From: an uncultured Flavobacteriales bacterium
GTDB lineage: Bacteria > Bacteroidota > Bacteroidia > Flavobacteriales > Crocinitomicaceae
Direction of reading: 5' to 3'
NCBI GenBank assembly: GCA_946479985.1
Contig: CAMLIF010000100.1
Span: 1-14,942, forward strand
DNA length: 14,942 nt
Below are positions 5,973 through 13,505 of this stretch, in pieces (position 1 is the stretch's first letter; each line of letters begins with the position of its first letter). The position numbers and the translations under genes are program-made. The notes beneath the pieces are model-generated. The model was not told where the DNA came from. It made no database searches and was given only the letters and a program-made list of their open reading frames with translations.

Positions 5973-6812
5973 ATGAATCCAATTATTCAAGCAGAGGAAT
6001 TACTTCAATTGGCCAACAATAAAAATCTGGTTCTTGTGGATGTAAGCACTGGAAAAAATGCCCGATCGAATTATGAAGCAAAGCATTTAGACGGGGCCGT
6101 ATTTGTAGATCTCAATACACAGTTAGCGGAAATAAAGGATGATGTTTCTGATGGTGGAAGACATCCTTTACCGAGGATTAAAAATTTTGCAAAGACACTA
6201 TCAAATCTTGGAATTTCTTCCAAAAGTCACGTTGTGATTTACGACGACAGTAACGGATCAAATGCCGCTTCACGGTTATGGTGGATGCTCCAATCTATCG
6301 GGCATGAAAACGTTCAGGTTTTAAATGGGGGAATTGAAGCTGCAAAAAAAGTTGCTTATCCAATAAATTCAAAAGCGGTAATTATCACTCAAACAGAAAA
6401 ATACAGCGTTGATTACTGGAAACTTCCAATTGCAGACATCACTGAAGTAGAAGATGTTTCGCAAAGTGCAAATCACCTGATTATTGACGTTCGAAGTGTT
6501 GAGCGTTACAATGGAGAAACGGAACCCATTGATTTGATTGCCGGACATATTCCGGGGGCAATAAATATTCCTTTTACAGAAAATTTAGACGAGAACAATT
6601 TTTTTCTATCTTCAAATGAGCTAAAAAAGAAATACGAAAAGCTTCTTAAAAATATACCTGTCGAGAACATTATTGTTCATTGCGGGTCCGGTGTTACTGC
6701 TTGTCATACCATTTTGGCTATTGCTTCTGCCGGTTTAGGGACTCCAAAATTATACGTTGGCTCCTGGAGCGAATGGAGCAGAAATCATAAAGCCATTGCT
6801 ACCAAATATTAA
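5973..6812 (+). CDS. sseA: Sulfurtransferase with two rhodanese domains, 3-mercaptopyruvate type
   Basis: This 279-residue cytoplasmic protein has two rhodanese domains in tandem. The inactive N-terminal domain spans about 5-130, with VDVSTGKNARSNYEAKHLDGA and DGGRHPLP; the catalytic domain spans about 165-275. The active-site loop is CGSGVTA with Cys237. Gly-Ser after the cysteine is characteristic of 3-mercaptopyruvate sulfurtransferase (SseA), whereas thiosulfate sulfurtransferase has Arg-Lys. The C-terminal YVGSWSEWS motif is also family-typical. The reaction moves sulfur from 3-mercaptopyruvate via the cysteine persulfide to a thiol or cyanide acceptor. Length matches the family (about 280). 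There is no signal peptide. It is the first gene of a run ending at 7735. The ATG is preceded by no Shine-Dalgarno sequence, as is normal here. The exact donor in vivo cannot be read from sequence. Confidence 0.9.
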   Translation: MNPIIQAEELLQLANNKNLVLVDVSTGKNARSNYEAKHLDGAVFVDLNTQLAEIKDDVSDGGRHPLPRIKNFAKTLSNLGISSKSHVVIYDDSNGSNAASRLWWMLQSIGHENVQVLNGGIEAAKKVAYPINSKAVIITQTEKYSVDYWKLPIADITEVEDVSQSANHLIIDVRSVERYNGETEPIDLIAGHIPGAINIPFTENLDENNFFLSSNELKKKYEKLLKNIPVENIIVHCGSGVTACHTILAIASAGLGTPKLYVGSWSEWSRNHKAIATKY

Positions 6813-6830
6813 TTCTTAAAATTGAGACAA

Positions 6831-7157
6831 ATGAGCTGGATTCTCCTCATAATAGCCGGGCTTTTTGAAGTTGCTTTTGCAGCTTGTCTCGGGAAAGCAA
6901 AAGATGCTTCAGGGAATGAAATGTATTGGTGGTATGGCGGCTTTTTAGTTTCACTGACAATCAGTATGATTCTGTTAGTGAAAGCAACGCAGACTTTACC
7001 CATCGGAACTGCCTACGCGGTTTGGACAGGAATTGGAGCGATTGGAACCGTTTTAGTTGGTATTTTTGTTTTCAAAGATCCTGCAACTTTTTGGCGCATG
7101 TTCTTTATAACAACGCTTATTGGTTCTATTATCGGACTGAAAGCGGTTACGCATTAA
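6831..7157 (+). CDS. Small multidrug resistance family exporter, Gdx/SugE-like
   Basis: This 108-residue protein has four transmembrane helices (about 3-20, 30-49, 57-77, 84-103) and is a dual-topology dimer in this family. Helix 1 carries the essential Glu13 (IIAGLFEVAFA). Helix 3 has the signature PIGTAYAVWTGIGAIGT, and the protein ends in IGLKAVTH, very like SugE (IGLKLSTH). Within the SMR family this favours the Gdx subtype, which exports guanidinium in exchange for protons, over EmrE-type polyspecific pumps. The Trp usually three residues after Glu13 is Phe16. I chose ATG 6831, which gives the typical MSWI start; an in-frame TTG at 6822 would add three residues. It follows the sulfurtransferase by 18 bp, so it is probably co-transcribed; no guanidine riboswitch was recognised nearby. 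Confidence 0.85.
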   Translation: MSWILLIIAGLFEVAFAACLGKAKDASGNEMYWWYGGFLVSLTISMILLVKATQTLPIGTAYAVWTGIGAIGTVLVGIFVFKDPATFWRMFFITTLIGSIIGLKAVTH

Positions 7158-7174
7158 ATCTAACTTCAACCAAA

Positions 7175-7735
7175 ATGCACAAAAGTTCCGCTCAAACGTT
7201 TATCTTCAAATACCTCTTCTTTCCTCTTTGGGTTGGGATATTTTCGGCAGGTATTATTTCAAACTGGAATAAAGGCGATCAATTTTCTTACAATTGGTCG
7301 AGAGGAGCTTTATTAATGGTCTGTTTCACTTCCGTTTGGTTGATCCTGATGATGATCAGACTGCGAAACGTGGAGGCAAACGAAGAATCTCTGGCAATCA
7401 AAACACGCAAGGGCAAGAAAATTGTCGATTACAAAGACATCGAATGGATCAGTCAATTTGCTATGATTAATCCGCCCATGATTTCCTTAAAATATTTTGA
7501 CGTTGACACCGGTAAAACGCATAAGATCCTAATTCTGCTTTCTAAACAGTCCCGTGGTTTTGGTTTCACTGCCGAAGCGGAAATGACAACTTTCATACGG
7601 GAACGCATTATTGCCTCAAGACCGGATTACACGAAGACGTCGGAGCCAAATCGCTGGTCTGTAATCATTTACATATTTGCAACCTCTATTCCGGTTGCAA
7701 TTTTCTCTGTTTATTTCTTTTCTCGAATTCATTAA
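7175..7735 (+). CDS. Hypothetical membrane protein, possibly with a bacterial PH-like domain
   Basis: This 186-residue protein has two N-terminal transmembrane helices (about 11-29 and 44-61), a soluble middle part (62-160) and a C-terminal helix (162-181). The middle part (EESLAIKTRKGKKIVDYKDI, then ISLKYFD, then FTAEAEMTTFIRERI) has the strand-rich pattern ending in a helix that is seen in bacterial PH-like domains that follow membrane anchors. I see this as a pattern only and know no named family. The start at ATG 7175 follows the exporter stop by 17 bp. The frame is open further upstream inside the exporter gene, but that part is a shadow. It is probably the third gene of the sulfurtransferase operon. 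Function unknown. Confidence 0.7.
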   Translation: MHKSSAQTFIFKYLFFPLWVGIFSAGIISNWNKGDQFSYNWSRGALLMVCFTSVWLILMMIRLRNVEANEESLAIKTRKGKKIVDYKDIEWISQFAMINPPMISLKYFDVDTGKTHKILILLSKQSRGFGFTAEAEMTTFIRERIIASRPDYTKTSEPNRWSVIIYIFATSIPVAIFSVYFFSRIH

Positions 7736-7849
7736 TTCCTGATAGGATGAAATTGAGAGTCGTAATCTGATATTTCGAACCGACGATTTTCCATACAACA
7801 AATAAACTTTCTATCTTCAACACTCAAAATATTAATAAATTAAGAATCG

Positions 7850-8425
7850 ATGAAAACCTACTTACTCTATTTTGCCATTACTACTATTGGACTTACCGGA
7901 ATCTGCTCATCATGTAATCTGAATCTTACCAAAACAGGAACTGCGAAAACTGAGGAAGAATCTGTTCAACTTCTCGATACAACCGGATGGACAACTCACA
8001 GTCTTGATCAGGTAAAAGAAGGATTGACCTTTAAGCTTCCTGATTCACTTAAAATATACTCCCACTCTGAAGGCGTAACCATTTTTATAGAGGGCGATAT
8101 TGTAATTCATTCTTTCCAGCTTGAAAATGAATACCAGAATCTCGACATGGCAGAACAACGAAAAATGCTCGAAGATTCTGACGACCGAAAAGACTTGAAA
8201 TGGCTAATCGATGAGGAAAACATGGCCTACTATACCGGATTAGACCTAAGTGTGAAAGAAGGTTTTCAAACAACTCATTCGGGCTACGCTAAAAAGAAAA
8301 TCGGAGATTTGTCATTCTATACAAATATCGATGGAATTACCCTTTCCGATGGCATTCATCAAATGAATCAGAAAACGCTTTTGATGTTGCTTACTTCGTT
8401 TAACACGATTTCATTGGAGAATTGA
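7850..8425 (+). CDS. Hypothetical lipoprotein
   Basis: This 191-residue protein has a lipoprotein signal peptide (hydrophobic 4-18) and a lipobox GICSSC, with Cys22 the likely lipidated residue and Cys19 a less likely alternative. The residues after Cys22 are NLNL with no acidic cluster, so unlike the lipoprotein at 367 it lacks the surface-export signal and probably faces the periplasm. The rest is soluble, acidic and mixed alpha/beta, with no motif I recognise. The 114-bp gap before it contains a weak promoter-like pair (TTTT 7787-7790, TATCTTCA 7812-7819, 21-nt spacer). It is followed by the acetyltransferase after 21 bp, so the two are probably co-transcribed. Function unknown. Confidence 0.75.
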   Translation: MKTYLLYFAITTIGLTGICSSCNLNLTKTGTAKTEEESVQLLDTTGWTTHSLDQVKEGLTFKLPDSLKIYSHSEGVTIFIEGDIVIHSFQLENEYQNLDMAEQRKMLEDSDDRKDLKWLIDEENMAYYTGLDLSVKEGFQTTHSGYAKKKIGDLSFYTNIDGITLSDGIHQMNQKTLLMLLTSFNTISLEN

Positions 8426-8446
8426 CCGTATCTATTTATATAGAAC

Positions 8447-8980
8447 ATGCTACAAACATCCCGACTCCAACTTCAGGAAATAACCCGGAATGAGCTTCAA
8501 TTCGTTCACGAGCTTCATGCTTTACCCGAAACCGACGAATTCAATACGCTTGGAATTCCGGAGAATATTGGTGTAACGGAAAAAATCATGACCGACTGGC
8601 TCGCAAATCAGCAGATTGAACCGCGACCAGCCTATGTTTTCAGTATTTACCTGAAAAATTCCGGGCAATTCGCTGGACTGATGGGAATGAAAATGGGGAA
8701 ATCAAACTATCACACAGCCGAGGTTTGGTACAAACTCCACAAAGACTTTTGGGGAAATGGCTATGCCACTGAAGCACTGAAAAAGCTCCTTTCCTTCGGA
8801 TTTAACGATCTAAAACTTCACAGGATTGAAGCCGGATGTGCTGTTGAAAATATTGGATCCATCCGGGTTCTGGAAAAAGCCGGTATGACAAGAGAAGGGC
8901 GAAAAAGAAAGAAACTGCCACTTAAAAGCGGGTGGATGGACAACTATTTTTATGCGATTCTGGAGGAGGATTTGAACTGA
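8447..8980 (+). CDS. GNAT-family N-acetyltransferase, RimJ/RimL-like
   Basis: This 177-residue cytoplasmic protein spans one GNAT domain of the Acetyltransf_3 type. The start LQTSRLQLQEIT is the usual first strand with its threonine/serine-Arg-Leu pattern. The acetyl-CoA pyrophosphate-binding motif is seen as KDFWGNGYATEALKKLLSFG (98-117), followed by LKLHRIEAGC and the NIGSIRVLEKAGM motif (135-147), where the Asn helps hold the thiol leaving group. Length matches RimJ/RimL-like enzymes, which acetylate N-termini of ribosomal proteins or small amines; the substrate here cannot be told. It lies 21 bp after the lipoprotein and 63 bp before the ada-like gene. Confidence 0.9.
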   Translation: MLQTSRLQLQEITRNELQFVHELHALPETDEFNTLGIPENIGVTEKIMTDWLANQQIEPRPAYVFSIYLKNSGQFAGLMGMKMGKSNYHTAEVWYKLHKDFWGNGYATEALKKLLSFGFNDLKLHRIEAGCAVENIGSIRVLEKAGMTREGRKRKKLPLKSGWMDNYFYAILEEDLN

Positions 8981-9043
8981 TTAAATCAGCAAGAATCGGA
9001 TTTTTCTTTCGAACTTCGTAACTGATCTTTGTAGAAAAAACAA

Positions 9044-9889
9044 ATGGATTCGAACAATACATATCATTACGACAAAATTGCTGAAGCACTGAATTTCATC
9101 CGGGAAAACTTCAAAAAGCAGCCTAGTCTCGATGAAATTGCTGAAAGCGTTCATTTGAGCCCTTTTCATTTTCAGCGTTTGTTCACTGAATTCGCTGGAA
9201 CGAGTCCGAAGAATTTTCTGCAATTCACAACACTCAATTACGCGAAAAGCCTGCTCAACAAACAGCAATCTCTTTTCGATACTACGTTTCATTCTGGACT
9301 TTCCAGTACCAGCCGTTTGCATGATCTGTTCATAAAAATTGAAGGAATGTCGCCGGCAGAATACCAAAACGGCGGTCGAAATCTCACTATTTCTTATTCG
9401 TTTTCCGATACCCCATTCGGTTCTGTTCTGGCCGCGTCAACGGAAAAAGGAATTTGTCATTTGATGTTTCATGAATCGGAAGAAGAGGCTATGGAATATT
9501 TAAGATCGAAGTTCCCAAATGCTCATTTCAGGGAAGAATCAAATAAACAGCATGAGAAAGCAGTGAATCTGTTCCTGGAAAAAGGCGATAACCCTGAAGA
9601 ACTGAAACTCCACCTGAAAGGAACCGATTTCCAGTTGAAAGTTTGGTCGGCATTACTAAAAATCCCGTATGGAGATTTAAGCACATACGGAGATCTCGCG
9701 AAACAAATTGAACAGCCTTCAGCTTCGCGCGCAGTTGGAACGGCTATTGGCAGTAATCCTGTTGCATTTTTAATTCCCTGCCACCGGGTAATCCGGCAAA
9801 CCGGCGAATTGGGCGGTTATATGTGGGGCGAAACCAGGAAACGTGTCATTCTCGCTTACGAACAATGTAATCTTGAAGCAGAAAAATGA
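9044..9889 (+). CDS. Ada-like AraC regulator fused to O6-methylguanine-DNA methyltransferase
   Basis: This 281-residue protein contains an AraC-type DNA-binding domain (two helix-turn-helices, about 15-106, with PSLDEIAESVHLSPFHFQRL and a second near 77-99 ending in GMSPAEYQ). This is followed by the N-subdomain (115-195) and active domain (198-279) of O6-alkylguanine-DNA alkyltransferase. The suicide acceptor is Cys246 in IPCHRVI; the Arg finger lies in SRAVGTAIGSNP. It repairs O6-methylguanine by irreversible methyl transfer to Cys246. Compared with E. coli Ada (about 354 residues), it lacks the N-terminal zinc domain with the Cys38 methylphosphotriester sensor. It overlaps alkB by 4 bp (ATGA), so the pair is an alkylation-damage operon. 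How damage is sensed without the N-domain is open. Confidence 0.92.
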   Translation: MDSNNTYHYDKIAEALNFIRENFKKQPSLDEIAESVHLSPFHFQRLFTEFAGTSPKNFLQFTTLNYAKSLLNKQQSLFDTTFHSGLSSTSRLHDLFIKIEGMSPAEYQNGGRNLTISYSFSDTPFGSVLAASTEKGICHLMFHESEEEAMEYLRSKFPNAHFREESNKQHEKAVNLFLEKGDNPEELKLHLKGTDFQLKVWSALLKIPYGDLSTYGDLAKQIEQPSASRAVGTAIGSNPVAFLIPCHRVIRQTGELGGYMWGETRKRVILAYEQCNLEAEK

Positions 9890-10491
9890 ATTCTCTTTTT
9901 CCATTCAGCGAACCGATAAACCTTCTTCCAAAGGATGGAACAGTGCACTATTTCGGAATAGTTTTCTCAGCAAATGAAATTGAAAAGTTTTTCAAGCAGC
10001 TCATGGAAACCGTAGAATGGAAAAATGATGAAGCTGTGATCTTCGGAAAACGTATTGTCACCAAACGTAAAATTGCCTGGTACGCCGACGAAAGTTACAA
10101 TTACACTTATTCGGGCGTAACACGCACAGCACTAAAATGGAATGCTGTTCTTTTGGAATTGAAACAAAAAGCGGAAGAACTAACCGGAGAAACCTACAAT
10201 TCGTGTTTGTTAAACTTGTACCATGACGGTTCTGAGGGAATGGCCTGGCACAGCGACGCCGAAAAAGATCTTGAAAAACACGGAACCATTGCCTCATTCA
10301 GTTTTGGGGCCGAACGGAAATTTACGTTCAAACATAAAATAAGCGGTGAAAAGAAAGAGGTGTTCCTGGAAAACGGGAGTTTGCTCACCATGGAAAAAGA
10401 AACCCAGGATTTCTGGCTTCATCGTCTGCCACCTACTACGAAAGTGAAAACTCCGAGAGTAAACTTGACTTTTCGGAAGATTCGGAAGTGA
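9886..10491 (+). CDS. alkB: AlkB-like 2-oxoglutarate/Fe(II)-dependent DNA-repair dioxygenase
   Basis: This 201-residue enzyme has the double-stranded beta-helix dioxygenase fold. The iron ligands are visible: His122 and Asp124 in WHSDAE, and His179 in WLHRLP. The 2-oxoglutarate-binding arginines are Arg191 and Arg197 in PRVNLTFR, the AlkB RxNxTxR signature. It oxidatively demethylates 1-methyladenine and 3-methylcytosine, releasing formaldehyde. The segment KIAWYADESYNYTYSGV is the substrate-lid region typical of the ALKBH2/3-like branch common in Bacteroidota. The gene starts within the stop of the ada-like gene (ATGA), so translation is coupled and both repair activities are produced together. 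The gene symbol marks the family, as orthology to E. coli AlkB is not proved. Confidence 0.93.
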   Translation: MNSLFPFSEPINLLPKDGTVHYFGIVFSANEIEKFFKQLMETVEWKNDEAVIFGKRIVTKRKIAWYADESYNYTYSGVTRTALKWNAVLLELKQKAEELTGETYNSCLLNLYHDGSEGMAWHSDAEKDLEKHGTIASFSFGAERKFTFKHKISGEKKEVFLENGSLLTMEKETQDFWLHRLPPTTKVKTPRVNLTFRKIRK

Positions 10492-10519
10492 GAAACAAGA
10501 GATTTCATTTTTAAAATTA

Positions 10520-10551
10520 TTTGGAAGCAACAACACTAATACGTATCTTTG
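10520..10551 (+). promoter_or_regulatory. Strong Bacteroidota promoter of the toxin-antitoxin pair
   Basis: TTTG (10520-10523), a 20-nt spacer and TATCTTTG (10544-10551) match the Bacteroidota sigma consensus TTTG-N19-21-TAnnTTTG fully. Transcription would begin around 10558, about 11 nt before the antitoxin ATG. This shows that the in-frame upstream TTG at 10521 cannot be the start, because it lies inside the promoter. Confidence 0.8.
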
Positions 10552-10568
10552 ATAAAAAAGCACGTATC

Positions 10569-10811
10569 ATGACAACAAAGTTGACATTGACTGTGGAAAA
10601 GTCAATAATTGAAAAAGCCAAATCATACGCGAAAAGCACTGGTAGAAGCTTGTCAGAGATAATTGAGAATTATTTGGAAACAATTACTCGTGACAATAGT
10701 GATCGTGAACTTTCTCCAAAGCTGAAAAAAATTGTTGGTGCAGTTACGCTTCCCGAAGATTTCGATGAAAAAGCTGAGTTACGATCTGAACTTGAGAAAA
10801 AACACTTATGA
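10569..10811 (+). CDS. Antitoxin, DUF6364-like (ribbon-helix-helix type)
   Basis: This 80-residue protein begins with a ribbon-helix-helix pattern: a short strand TTKLTLTVEKS, then helix IIEKAKSYAKSTGRSLSEIIENYLE (about 12-37). This fits a dimeric DNA-binding antitoxin. The C-terminal half (about 45-80, charged, with a conserved-looking KIVGAVTLPEDFD stretch) is the part expected to wrap around and block the toxin. The layout matches the DUF6364 antitoxins of Bacteroidota. It overlaps the PIN gene by 4 bp (ATGA), the usual coupling of antitoxin and toxin. It probably represses the promoter just upstream, as such antitoxins do. The start at ATG 10569 is fixed by the promoter at 10520-10551. 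Confidence 0.85.
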   Translation: MTTKLTLTVEKSIIEKAKSYAKSTGRSLSEIIENYLETITRDNSDRELSPKLKKIVGAVTLPEDFDEKAELRSELEKKHL

Positions 10812-11221
10812 AAAAAGTATTTCTCGACACAAATATCATTGTGGACTTAATTGCCGATAGGAAACCTTTCAGCAAATATGCTATAGAACTATTCAAACTA
10901 TCAGAAGAACAGAAATTAACACTTTTCACATCTTCACATTCTATTGCAACTACTCATTATTTATTAAAGAAATATCTTGATGAGAAATCGCTTCGGGAGG
11001 TCTTATATAATCTTCTCGATCTAATAACTATTATTCCCGTTGATGAAGACATCATTAAAAAAGGTCTGCGTTCCAAACATCGGGATTTCGAAGATTCGAT
11101 TCAAATTTTATGTGCATCCACGATAAAAAAAATGGATTACATTATTACTCGTAACGTGAAAGATTTCAAAGAAAGCGAAATTCCGGTCCAAAGCCCTGAC
11201 GATTTTTTTCTGAACTTGTAA
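10808..11221 (+). CDS. PIN-domain toxin (VapC-like endoribonuclease)
   Basis: This 137-residue protein is a single PIN domain. The first acidic metal ligand is Asp7 in VFLDTNIIVDLI. The central acidic cluster is Asp93, Glu95 and Asp96 in HRDFEDSIQ. The C-terminal motif ITRNVKDF (113-120) supplies Asn116 and Asp119. This pattern is that of the PIN_3-like toxins paired with DUF6364-type antitoxins. Such toxins cleave RNA with magnesium or manganese and slow growth when the antitoxin is degraded; the target RNA here is unknown. All expected catalytic acids are present, so the toxin looks intact. It is translated from the overlap with the antitoxin. No terminator of its own is seen; the nearest hairpin serves the opposite strand. 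Confidence 0.88.
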   Translation: MKKVFLDTNIIVDLIADRKPFSKYAIELFKLSEEQKLTLFTSSHSIATTHYLLKKYLDEKSLREVLYNLLDLITIIPVDEDIIKKGLRSKHRDFEDSIQILCASTIKKMDYIITRNVKDFKESEIPVQSPDDFFLNL

Positions 11222-11248
11222 TTCGAACCTAAACTATCAGTTAGCAAA

Positions 11249-11286
11249 ACAAAAAAGCAGCTCAACCATAAATGCCCGAGCTGCTT
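11249..11286 (-). terminator. Intrinsic terminator of the T9SS-related operon
   Basis: AAGCAGCTC (11255-11263) and GAGCTGCTT (11278-11286) form a perfect 9-bp stem with a 14-nt loop. On the minus-strand transcript the stem runs straight into TTTTTTGTTTT, a clear U-tract. It begins 23 nt after the OmpA-like stop. On the plus strand no U-tract follows, so it is not a good terminator for the PIN toxin. Confidence 0.88.
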
Positions 11287-11308
11287 CTCCACTAACCACT
11301 TACTACTA

Positions 11309-13501
11309 CTATATTTTTACAACCAAAAACTCGGTTCTTCTGTTTGCTGCATGCTGCGCTTCTGTGTATTTCGGATTTTTCTTTCCTTCACAGGTACACC
11401 CGTTCAATATTTTGGTTTCACCGTATCCTTTACCTGAAATACGCGCCGGATTGTTGATTCGTGCTTTGATATAATCTGCTGAAGCAACTGCGCGTTTATC
11501 AGACAATTCAAGGTTTTTCGGTGCACTTCCCCTGCAATCTGTATGAGCTCCCAGTTCTACTATCATGGTTGGATAGTCGTTCATTACTTTGACAATCTTA
11601 TCGAGTTCTACAGCCGCATCCGGACGAATGTCAAACTTTCCGAGATCGAAGTAAATTGGTTTCAAATCGATTGCTTTTGCTAAGTCCATTCCGATATCCA
11701 TTTTTTCCAGCGACAAATTCAGGTCTTTCGAAGCATCATAAACTCCTGGCTTATCCAGCTGTTTATTATAGGTTATTTCTTTCGTTATATAACCCTGTTT
11801 CTCCAGTTTGATGTTATAGCTGATTCGATCTCCAACTTTTCGATCGTAGATTCCGGTCAGGATTTCTCCCGCTGAGCTGGTACTGAACGTTTCAGAAACT
11901 CCGGTGAAATTATTCACCAGGGTTATTTTCACGCTGTCGACCGGAGTGCCCGATTTTTTATCGGTAATCTTTGCATACAATTGTAAGCCCGGGTCTTTTT
12001 CAATAACAATTTGCTGAGTCAGCTCATCACCATCGTTTTCCTTAACAGAGAAAGCAGCGTCACCAGGAAAATAATTCTCTTTTTTTCCGCTGATTGAATA
12101 GGCTCCTTCTTTGTCGAGTGTTGTTTTCACTTTCCCGTTAGCATCGGAAACTCCAGTCAATATAACTTCTCCCGAAGCATTTTTCAATTCGATGTTTGCA
12201 TTTGGCAATGGGTTTTTCTTTTCATCCAAAACAAGAATTTCCAGGCTTCTGCCGAAAGAAAACGGCTTGTCTAGCTGCACAGAGTACAAATCATCGTTTC
12301 CTTTTCCTCCTGTTCTGTTCGATGCAAAGAACCCGTTAATTCCTTGCGGATCTAGCCAAACTGAGAAATCGTCATAAGAAGAATTGAACGGCGCTCCCAC
12401 ATTTCGAAGCTGTTTAATCTGTGTTCCTTCCATTTTCCCGACAAAAACATCTAAACCACCGTATCCGGGCTGACCATTGGATGAGTAAAAGAACAATCCG
12501 CTTTCATGAACGTAAGGAAACATATCGTCGCCCCATGAATTTACTTCTTCTACATTTTCGGGAGAAGTCCAGGTTCCACCAACCATTCTTGAACGGTAAA
12601 TATCCACACCGCCTTTTCCACCCGGCATATCGGATGCGAAATAAATAGTCATTCCATCCGGAGCAACGCAGGCATGCCCAACGCTGTAATCCATGCTGTT
12701 AAATGCCAACGGCTCAGGTGTCGACCAGGTATCACCGGTTTTTCGCACAATGTACAAACTCAATAAACGAACTCCGGAAGCTGAAACCGCATTGTAATTA
12801 TTCACGGTAATATAAGCTTCGTTTCCATTCGGGGAAAACGCAATTGGGCCTTCGTTGTATTTTTTGTTGATTTCCTTTGAATTAATCGGTGACAATCCGT
12901 TCAGCTGACTTCCGGAAACATCCGCCGTATAAATATCGAGAAACGGTAAACGATTTCCGGACCAGTGTCTTTTAACCGTTATTTTTTCTGTTCTCGATGA
13001 AGCGAAGTACATTTTACTGTTCAGAACAACCGGTGAAAAATCTTCATGTTCGGAATTGATATCAAGGTTCGACACTTTTACCGCAGCTCCTTTTTGAGAA
13101 TATTCAGCAAGTGACTCGGTTAACAATTCCCAGCGCGCCATTTCTTCGTTACCAGGGTTTAATTTTGCAAACTGCTTGATTTGATCTTCCGCCAACTGGT
13201 ATTTCTGATTTTTCATCAGTATTCGTGCATAGTTCAAATGATCGGCCGGAATACGGTCTGTTCTCGCTACTAACTGGCTGTAGTAAACTTCTGCTTTCGC
13301 ATAATCAGCAATGTGGTTGTATCCTTCAGCCAATTTCCGAAGCACATCCGTGTTTTTCTGCTGAACGGTTTCCAAATTATCGATTGCAGCATAGTAATCG
13401 TAATTTTCAAATTCTTTTAGTCCTCTTGACTCTGCTTTTTCCTGTGTAAAACCCGCATTGGTTAACAATACAAGTGCTATTATCGTAGTTATCTTTCTCA
13501 T
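11309..13501 (-). CDS. PorE-like OmpA-family protein with TPR, beta-propeller and CRD domains
   Basis: This 730-residue protein has a signal peptide (MRKITTIIALVLLTNAGFTQ). Domains in order: TPR-like helices (about 30-135); a WD40/PD40 beta-propeller (about 145-425) with blade motifs such as AFSPNGNEAYI, VAPDGMTIYFASDMPGGKGG and FFASNRTGGKGNDDLY; two carboxypeptidase-regulatory-like beta domains (about 430-510, 520-600); and an OmpA peptidoglycan-binding domain (about 615-730). The last has HTDCRGSAPKNLELSDKRA and NRRTEF, which include the diaminopimelate-binding Asp655 and Arg721. This order is that of PorE of P. gingivalis, which links the type IX secretion machine to peptidoglycan. PorE has a lipoprotein signal; this protein shows none. 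I chose ATG 13501; an upstream in-frame ATG at 13558 would add 19 residues before the signal peptide and overlap the previous gene. Confidence 0.88.
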   Translation of the reverse strand: MRKITTIIALVLLTNAGFTQEKAESRGLKEFENYDYYAAIDNLETVQQKNTDVLRKLAEGYNHIADYAKAEVYYSQLVARTDRIPADHLNYARILMKNQKYQLAEDQIKQFAKLNPGNEEMARWELLTESLAEYSQKGAAVKVSNLDINSEHEDFSPVVLNSKMYFASSRTEKITVKRHWSGNRLPFLDIYTADVSGSQLNGLSPINSKEINKKYNEGPIAFSPNGNEAYITVNNYNAVSASGVRLLSLYIVRKTGDTWSTPEPLAFNSMDYSVGHACVAPDGMTIYFASDMPGGKGGVDIYRSRMVGGTWTSPENVEEVNSWGDDMFPYVHESGLFFYSSNGQPGYGGLDVFVGKMEGTQIKQLRNVGAPFNSSYDDFSVWLDPQGINGFFASNRTGGKGNDDLYSVQLDKPFSFGRSLEILVLDEKKNPLPNANIELKNASGEVILTGVSDANGKVKTTLDKEGAYSISGKKENYFPGDAAFSVKENDGDELTQQIVIEKDPGLQLYAKITDKKSGTPVDSVKITLVNNFTGVSETFSTSSAGEILTGIYDRKVGDRISYNIKLEKQGYITKEITYNKQLDKPGVYDASKDLNLSLEKMDIGMDLAKAIDLKPIYFDLGKFDIRPDAAVELDKIVKVMNDYPTMIVELGAHTDCRGSAPKNLELSDKRAVASADYIKARINNPARISGKGYGETKILNGCTCEGKKNPKYTEAQHAANRRTEFLVVKI

Positions 13502-13505
13502 GGGG

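Noticed and set aside
6926..7174. N-terminal extension of the 7175-7735 gene
   Set aside because: This part overlaps the SMR exporter in another frame and lacks any domain; ATG 7175 sits directly before the first membrane helix.
7736..7765. Hairpin after the membrane protein gene (CCTGATAGG)
   Set aside because: The inner stem is two to three pairs and no U-tract follows.
8981..9367. Minus-strand open frame of 128 codons
   Set aside because: It is antisense to the AraC domain of the Ada-like gene, which has clear domain signatures.
10492..10515. Terminator after alkB (GAAA...TTTC followed by T residues)
   Set aside because: The stem has only four A/T-rich base pairs; not a credible hairpin.
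10521..10568. TTG start for the antitoxin
   Set aside because: The codons fall within the promoter TTTG-N20-TATCTTTG, and the residues before ATG 10569 do not belong to the ribbon-helix-helix fold.
12111..12648. Plus-strand open frames inside the PorE-like gene
   Set aside because: They are antisense shadows without recognisable domains or start signals.
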